NCBI GenBank assembly: GCA_018894105.1
Contig: CM032133.1
Coordinates: 18,614,501-18,678,500, forward strand
DNA length: 64,000 nucleotides
Direction: 5' to 3'
Source of the DNA: Jacaranda mimosifolia
Taxonomy: Eukaryota; Streptophyta; Magnoliopsida; Lamiales; Bignoniaceae
The notes beneath the pieces were generated by a model that saw only the letters and a list, made by a program, of their open reading frames with translations, was not told the origin of the DNA and made no database searches. The translations under genes were made by a program, and so were the position numbers. Of the stretch, positions 58,202-64,000 are shown one piece after another; the first letter of the stretch is position 1, and every line of letters starts with the position of its first letter.

Positions 58202-59083
58202 TGTAATACCCCAAAGAATAATAAAAATTATAATAATAATAAATTAATTTTCTAAACTCAATTAAGTGATGACAATTAGTAAACTTTTATTCTTAAAATT
58301 ATAGTTATAAGTTACAAGTGGAATATGAAGTGGTATCACTTAAGAATGAAGAAGATAGTGGGTATTAATTATGAAATAGTGGAGGAATATGGAGTAATAA
58401 CCTATTTATGCAAGTATATGAAGAGGTGCATCTTATTCAAGAATGAGAAGAGTGGTATATTATTGAGGGATAGTGGAAATTATTTGTAAGTTACAAAATT
58501 ACCTATATATATGTTGGAAATATGTGGAAACATACACATCTTATAATGTTAGAAACTATTAGAGGAGGAAGAGAAAGTATTGAAGAAAGAATTAGCAAAG
58601 GAAGATTCTTGAATGATGTTTTTTCCTAGTTTTATAGGACTTTGCACGGTGAGTGTTTTACATATATTTAAGGTTTGAAATGTTCACAATCCTTAATATG
58701 AGAATATGATTTGCATAGCCATGTTGACTATAACACTTTGCTACGTGATATGAAATCTATGTGATACGAATCTTTGAATACGCCGGCTCGAAACTAGTTT
58801 CAAATACTTTGTGAATTTTGATATGACGGTGGTTTGTCCACCGATTTTTGGGTGTTATAGTCTCATAGTCATGTTGATTATAAGATATTTTGAATATTTT
58901 GCCTCTTAAATATATGTAAAATGCTTGCTGGGCTTTCAAGCTAGCTCTTTTTGTTGACATTTTCCGATATGGAGGAGAATTAGCAAGGTTAAGAGATAAG
59001 GAGCAACTTTCAAGTTGTAGCCTTTTATTGATTTGATTTATGTATAAAAATTTTATTTTATTTTACTAAGTTGGGGCGTGACA
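58202..59083 (+). repeat. 3' LTR of the compact gypsy element
   Basis: 882 bp, starts TGTAATACCCCAAAG, ends GGGGCGTGACA, followed by GTATG. Confidence 0.9.
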
Positions 59084-61158
59084 GTATGCAAGCATTCCGC
59101 TAGGATTGGCACTTGGCCCAACAATTCCCCGTACATATAACAAGTGTCAATTAATAGTTTGCTGACAAGGTAAAATAATAACAGTTAATAGATTCAAATA
59201 AGCCAACATGGCCACATAACGATGTATGGATAAACAAGTGTGTCGGCAAGGCAATAGATAACAATTTAGGATGGTAATAGGTAACAGAATGGGAATAAGT
59301 ACAGTAACAGATAACAATAGGAAGTTCTGGGCGCTAGAACAAACAAAATTCAGAATCAATATCAAGAGATAACCCTCATAGGGGTATTCCAAACAATTAA
59401 CAAATAGCAAGCAAGATTCTGAACAATTAACAGATTTCAATAAACACGATTCAGTACAGTACAGAAACAGGAATCCTCACAAGGGTTTATCATAATAACA
59501 TATAGGTGTATTTAAATGCCAGATTGGCATAACCTCACCTCTGTAGTCTCAAAAAACTGCATTCACCGACTACTAGCATGCGAGACCTACTTCTTCATCA
59601 CCTAACCAAAATAGTATATTTACTGTCAAAATCTTCAACCCTAATAATTACAGTTATACTATCAATAATGTAAAATCGACAGCTATTCGTACAATATGGC
59701 AGTTTTAGGGTTCAATCAATACTATCATTACCGTATGGCTAATTATGCCGTTAATACGGGAATATTTGTGGGAGTTATATTGGTACTAGCAAAAGGGCAT
59801 AATCAGGTCCTTATTTATATAATTAATCTCATATCATTATCCTAAATCAAAATAATAGCCCAATTATCTTAGTTAACCTAATTATTATTACTTAGGTCTC
59901 AAATCCATAAAATTAGGATTTTTAACACCTAATCCACTTATTTAACAAATATTATCAAATAATATACTAATCCGAGTCCACTAAACGGTTAAAATCATAC
60001 ATGCATGATTTATAAGTCCAATTCTTATATCAATTCTTCATCCTCGTGACTTAATATAAGATTTAGGGTTTTCTCTTCTGATTAACTTAATTAATCCCAA
60101 GATTATCATACAATAATACAAATCTGGGCTCACTAAGCTATATTATAATCCATGCATGTCTATTTCCACCATTCCATGCACATTTCTTAACAATTTTTCC
60201 AATAATACAAGATTCGGACAAAATTAAATGGCACAGGGCCTTGATCCAAATTTTGTCATTACCCAAGATGTGATTAACGGAGCCCTGAAACCACGAACCA
60301 ATGCCACATACACGATCGTCGCGACGAGCTAAGGAGACTGTCTCAGCGCTGCCGCCGACTACCGCTGTCGGAATTGGCCAATTCTACCACCGTTCGATGC
60401 GTTTTAGCAAGAGTAATCCAACGCCCCAAATAATTTCTGCATCCGCAGCCGGGAAGGCCTTCAATTGGCCAGAAAATGCCACAATGCCACTGCTCCTGTT
60501 TTTCTTTAATTTCGCCCGCTCTGGTGGTCCATTCCCAAAATTGAAGATACCGGCATGATCTTTGAGCTGAGCCCAACAAAATCCAGTATTCCAATCCAAG
60601 CTTCAGTCGCCGGTGACATCGCGACCACCACCTCTGCCATGAGCTCATCTTCGACTTCAATTTTTAGTCACTTCGTCGGTGGTTTTAGATGAAAATGGCA
60701 TCGACATGCTTTTTGTTCTAAGAGGAACAAAATGGTAGGTAATATGTTGGGTTTCGCTACAGCCGGGAGGAAGAGATGTGGGTGTGCATGAGGAAATTAG
60801 ACAAAGTTTTGGCCTTGAATGATATAAATAAACTATTTTGATAGTTTTGGCCCCCAAAACTTTATTTCAGCTTACAATTAGACCCTCGAAAGTATTTCCA
60901 CCTTTCAGTTTCAGTCCCCAACCTCCTTAGTGCATAACATTGACTCATTTGGCCTAAAATATTCTCATTTTGACCTACAAAACTTTCAATTATTGGTCAA
61001 TCAAGTCTTCTCAAATTGCAATTTGACCCCAAAACTTTCAATTTTCATACAATGAAGTCCTTTTATTTTTCGGGCCCTAAAATCCAACCAACCAATATCT
61101 TGATTTCTAAATCCCTATTTTATCAAAATACTGAATTTTAGGGGTGTTATACACTAAA

Positions 61159-61808
61159 TCTACATGCAAACAAATTTTCAAAAATTATTTATTTCTAATA
61201 ACCATTTTTCACATTTAGTCAAATTATGAGCAATAAAAACATTGCTTGTAAATATCCAAAATATTATCTAAAAGAATTATAAAAAATATTGTTTTTCATA
61301 AATATTAGAAATATGGTTGAAAATATGGTGATGCAAAAATATTCTTATAATTTCTTTAGTAATTTTTTGTATTTTACAGTTAAGACCCTAGCTAGTAATG
61401 TTTTCAATTGTGGTTGTAAAGCTAAATTTGGAATACCAAAATTTGGTATCACAACTACCGAAATATCCATAATTTTTGAATTTTATCCTTTACATCTCAT
61501 TGTTTTTTAAAATTTTAGAGAATATTAAAGAACAATTAAGTAAAAACATCAAAAATAATTTCTATATTACATAGCCTTTTTATAATAATATAGATGAAAC
61601 TATTTGCATTAGTACTAATGAGTTTTTTGCAATTATATTTTAAGATATAACAACTACCTTTTGAGATGATAACACTATGAAAATAGCAAATTGAAATAAC
61701 TTTTGAATTCTTTCATACGAACGCAAGGATAAGAATTAAGAAGCTAAAAAAGAGAAATATTGCAGGGATAAGAATGAATGATGTGCCATTTAATGAATGA
61801 ATGGTACG
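61159..61808. other. Intergenic AT-rich sequence, no gene recognised
   Basis: Short frames (61289-61510 plus, 61713-61928 minus) show no recognised motif. Confidence 0.6.
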
Positions 61809-62622
61809 TGATGGGGGTCTAAGCTGTTTGGTGATGGATTGGGCTAAAGTCCAGTGCAATCGACCAAAAGGGAGGTCGATTAGGATGCTTTGTGATATGA
61901 CGGTGTCGAGTCCTATAACCAATAGCAAACGTCAGGTTAGCCGAGGTGCCCTAAAGCATTCTAAGACTTAAGTCAGTATAATCGATGAGAGAGTAGAACA
62001 AAGGAGTGAGGGCTTTTTGCTAAGAATGACATGCCTTGTTGAAGGTTGGGATGGGGTATTTATGGTCTTTCCAATGTGGTTGATATGTGTATGATGCCCT
62101 TGTTTCACATGGAAGGCCATTGTACTTGTCTGAGGACCTTTAAGTCTACTCCAACTTGTATACTATTTCAGGTGGTGCTGCCTCTAGCTACCTTAGATAA
62201 GGAGGTACACTGGAGACGCTCCATAGCCTGGTGCGGCTTGAAAAGGTAGTACTATGGAGGCATGTGCCATTAATGTGGAGGCACGCCACCTAGCAAAACA
62301 TTCAATGCGGCTGAGGAGCTGTCACCCAAATTCGACCTCTCTGGTCAATCCAAATGCTTATGCGAAACAACACCACGGATTTTGGTCGACAAAGCGCAAC
62401 TCTGTTGTGTTCAAGTCTCTTTAACTGAAGGTTGTACGAGGCACCCCCAATGGTGATTGACCATAACTTGGTTGACAAGGGGAATACTGTCCCTGGTGGG
62501 ATCGAGTTCTAGTCGACAATGTGGCTGGCCAAGAACAGGTTTTGCCTAATAGGTAATTGGGTCATCTCTAACCTGATCGAATATTATTGCGTTGGGCTCA
62601 CGGGGCTATCCCATATAAGTAT
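61809..62622 (-). repeat. Diverged gypsy LTR, relative of the LTR at 4462-5352
   Basis: Both begin TGATG(A/G)GGG on the plus strand. The same ordered blocks follow in both: AAACGT(T/C)AGG(C/T)TAGCCGA, AAGTCAGTA, GGAGT(A/G)AGGGCTTT, GGTATTTAT, GTGCCATTAATG(C/T)GGAG and (T/A)TCCCATAT. Many indels separate them. The outer end is lost. No internal element adjoins it, so it is a solo or truncated LTR in minus orientation. Confidence 0.75.
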
Positions 62623-63264
62623 GAATCATGAAATTTGCAATCATGAGAATTCTATTTATACTTATTGACAAAACTTATTTTGAATGGGAACAACAATTGT
62701 GAAAATGTTTGCAAAAGTATGTCTAATATTTTACACAGTAATTTATTTTTGTATAAAATATATATGTCCTTGGATATAGTTATGTCTACCATTTCGTACA
62801 AATGAAGGAATAGTTATGTGTTGTTCATCGAACAATACCATTTTTCTTCAAATTCAAGAGGATATAAACTAAATTTTTTAATTTATTTTGTATATGAAGA
62901 TACACACACGTTCTTGAGTCTATACATGTTCGAGCCAAGCTCAAGTATAACACTAGGACATTATAAAGTGGTTTAAAGCTTTTCAATTTATAATATGGGA
63001 TGGATGGTTTTTCACCAGAGGATTCTTACATACTTCGGATGTGAAAATACAAATAGCGTGAATCATGTCATATTAAATAATGCAAGTTTTATTATGTGTT
63101 TTTTACATCTTATGTGTTTGACTAGTGTCCAGTAACCCAATGTGATTGTCGTGTAAACTACTCTTATGTGAATATTGTTATTCGATTAATATATTTTTTA
63201 TTGGTTATTTTATTTTATGCGCTTTATATAGTCATTCATATTGTATATTCGATTGAAACTCTAA
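62623..63264. other. Intergenic AT-rich sequence, no gene recognised
   Basis: No frame of note and no motif recognised. Confidence 0.6.
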
Positions 63265-63599
63265 GGGCCCATTTGGTTTTATTTTCATTATCATTAATCT
63301 CCATCATTTCTAAAATTTGAAAAAATAGTTAGTGAAAATGAGTTTGTATTTGGATAAGTTGTTAGAAAAGTAATGATTATATTGGATTTAGTAAGTTGTA
63401 GGTGGAGAGAGATATATTGATAAAATAGAGAGGGAATATATATAGGTTCTTGAGATGAGATATACAAGTTATTGAACAATGTGTTTTGAAAATGAAAATA
63501 AAATTGATGTTGGGTGAAAAACATGCAAAGAGTTGTGTGTTTCATTTGCAAATAGTGAAAAATGTGAAAATAAGGTTTGGAAATGAAACCAAATGCGCC
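63265..63599. mobile_element. MITE-like TIR element, about 335 bp
   Basis: GGGCCCATTTGGTTTTATTTTC at the left (63265) pairs with the reversed right end GGCGCATTTGGTTTCATTTCC (63599). Internal GTATTTGGATAAGTTGT and GAGAGGGAATATA blocks match the reverse of the element at 17108-17605, so they are one family. Flanking duplication not clear. Confidence 0.6.
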
Positions 63600-63834
63600 A
63601 TTATGGTATTATTGGTGTACATGAATGAGATAAGAATGAAATGGGTATTCCCAAGTTCATTCCTAAACCTATGCTTACTATGATTTAGATATGGAAACCC
63701 CCATTCCCATAGGAATCCTTATTTCCAAAGATATGGGTTTAGCTATTTCCCCCGTCCTCCTGGGTTTAACCCATTCTTAATTTATCGAGGATCAACCTAT
63801 ATATTTTTATGATAAGATTGCCCTCCAAAAGTTT

Positions 63835-63868
<34 letters not shown>

Positions 63869-64000
63869 CTTCACTTTGTAATGAATGATATCATCTTTCA
63901 ACTTATTTGTCTGCTACATTTTTATTCAATTATATATTTTACTCATATACTTTTTATTAATATTATAAAAAATATTAAAATTATTATAAAAATATAAATA
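63600..64000. other. Intergenic AT-rich end of window
   Basis: Contains a TA microsatellite at about 63839-63864. No gene recognised. Confidence 0.6.

Larger units (their letters stand above)
56374..59083 (+). mobile_element. Compact Ty3/gypsy derivative nested in the solo LTR, 2710 bp
   Basis: Direct LTRs lie at 56374-57258 (885 bp) and 58202-59083 (882 bp), with TGTAAT(G/A)CCCC starts and GGGG(T/C)GTGA(A/C)A ends, the last with CA in the 3' copy. GTTTG (56369-56373) and GTATG (59084-59088) are the target duplication with one mismatch. A tRNA-Met-type primer site (TGGTGTCAGAGC) is at 57262-57273, and a polypurine tract (GAAGGAGGGGTGC) precedes the 3' LTR. The LTRs differ by only scattered bases, so it inserted recently relative to its neighbours. 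Only 943 bp of interior remain, so the copy is non-autonomous. Confidence 0.9.
55292..61153 (-). mobile_element. Solo LTR of about 3.15 kb with exact 5-bp target duplication, split by a nested element
   Basis: It starts TGTAACACCCCC at 55292 and ends GGGGTGTTATACA at 61153, so the termini are also inverted repeats of each other. CTAAA lies directly outside both ends (55287-55291 and 61154-61158). Removing the nested element (56374-59083) and its 5-bp duplication leaves about 3.15 kb. No internal gag or pol of its own adjoins it. LTRs of this type (TGTAACACCC...) are common in plant gypsy elements. The orientation is suggested by GGACTAAATTG-like motifs read on the minus strand; this is weak. 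A GC-richer patch at 60290-60660 has overlapping frames on both strands, which I do not call genes. Confidence 0.8.

Noticed and set aside
60301..60660. Overlapping frames on both strands in a GC-richer patch
   Set aside because: They sit inside the solo LTR, overlap each other, and have no recognisable domain.
1..64000. A new multi-gene defence or metabolic system
   Set aside because: No co-directional intact gene cluster is present; all multi-gene units seen are decayed transposons.

Overview
This is nuclear DNA from a flowering plant, most likely a dicot. The evidence is the AT-rich, intron-bearing sequence, the plant-type retrotransposon lineages, a receptor-like-protein relic, and one plant/eukaryote gene of the DUF1764 family. 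The window is intergenic, transposon-dominated sequence with nested insertions. Only one host gene looks intact: the small lysine-rich protein on the minus strand at 10695-11096, with an inferred 5'UTR intron reaching back to about 12471. No tRNA, rRNA, CRISPR array or bacterial-type operon was seen.

Layout, left to right. 1-5352: a minus-strand Ty3/gypsy retrotransposon cut by the window edge (LTR 4462-5352, then gag, protease, RT and RNase H, all broken). 7080-8042: a TIR element. 8600-10476: duplicated flank and a truncated LRR receptor-like-protein pseudogene. 10695-12590: the DUF1764 gene. 14826-15557: a solo LTR with an exact 5-bp target duplication. 15805-16867 and 28098-29913: two diverged copies of one Helitron family. 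17108-18258: two MITE-like elements. 18998-20660: a LINE relic split by a 628-bp TIR element. 20784: the 3' terminus of another Helitron. 26278-27176: an 899-bp TIR element. 30818-31428: a third Helitron.

32746-40546 is a 7.8-kb Mutator-like element (MULE) with a perfect 9-bp target duplication. It carries a decayed mudrA-type transposase gene and, convergent to it, a GRF-zinc-finger reading frame. 43863-52053 is a hAT-like element of about 0.69 kb split by a 7.5-kb Sirevirus-like Ty1/copia element (44258-51752). That copia element has an extra long open region between RNase H and its 3' LTR. 54033-54423 is a small CACTA-like element. 55292-61153 is a 3.1-kb solo LTR with an exact 5-bp duplication, itself interrupted by a compact 2.7-kb Ty3/gypsy derivative (56374-59083) with near-identical LTRs. 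61809-62622 is a diverged LTR related to the one at 4462-5352.

The genes do not form a pathway. The window records sequential transposition. Several insertions can be ordered because the younger element splits the older one and target duplications flank the younger: copia in hAT-like, compact gypsy in solo LTR, TIR element in LINE, TIR-type element in MULE. Almost every transposon gene carries in-frame stops or frameshifts. All family assignments come from reading motifs by eye; no database search was run.
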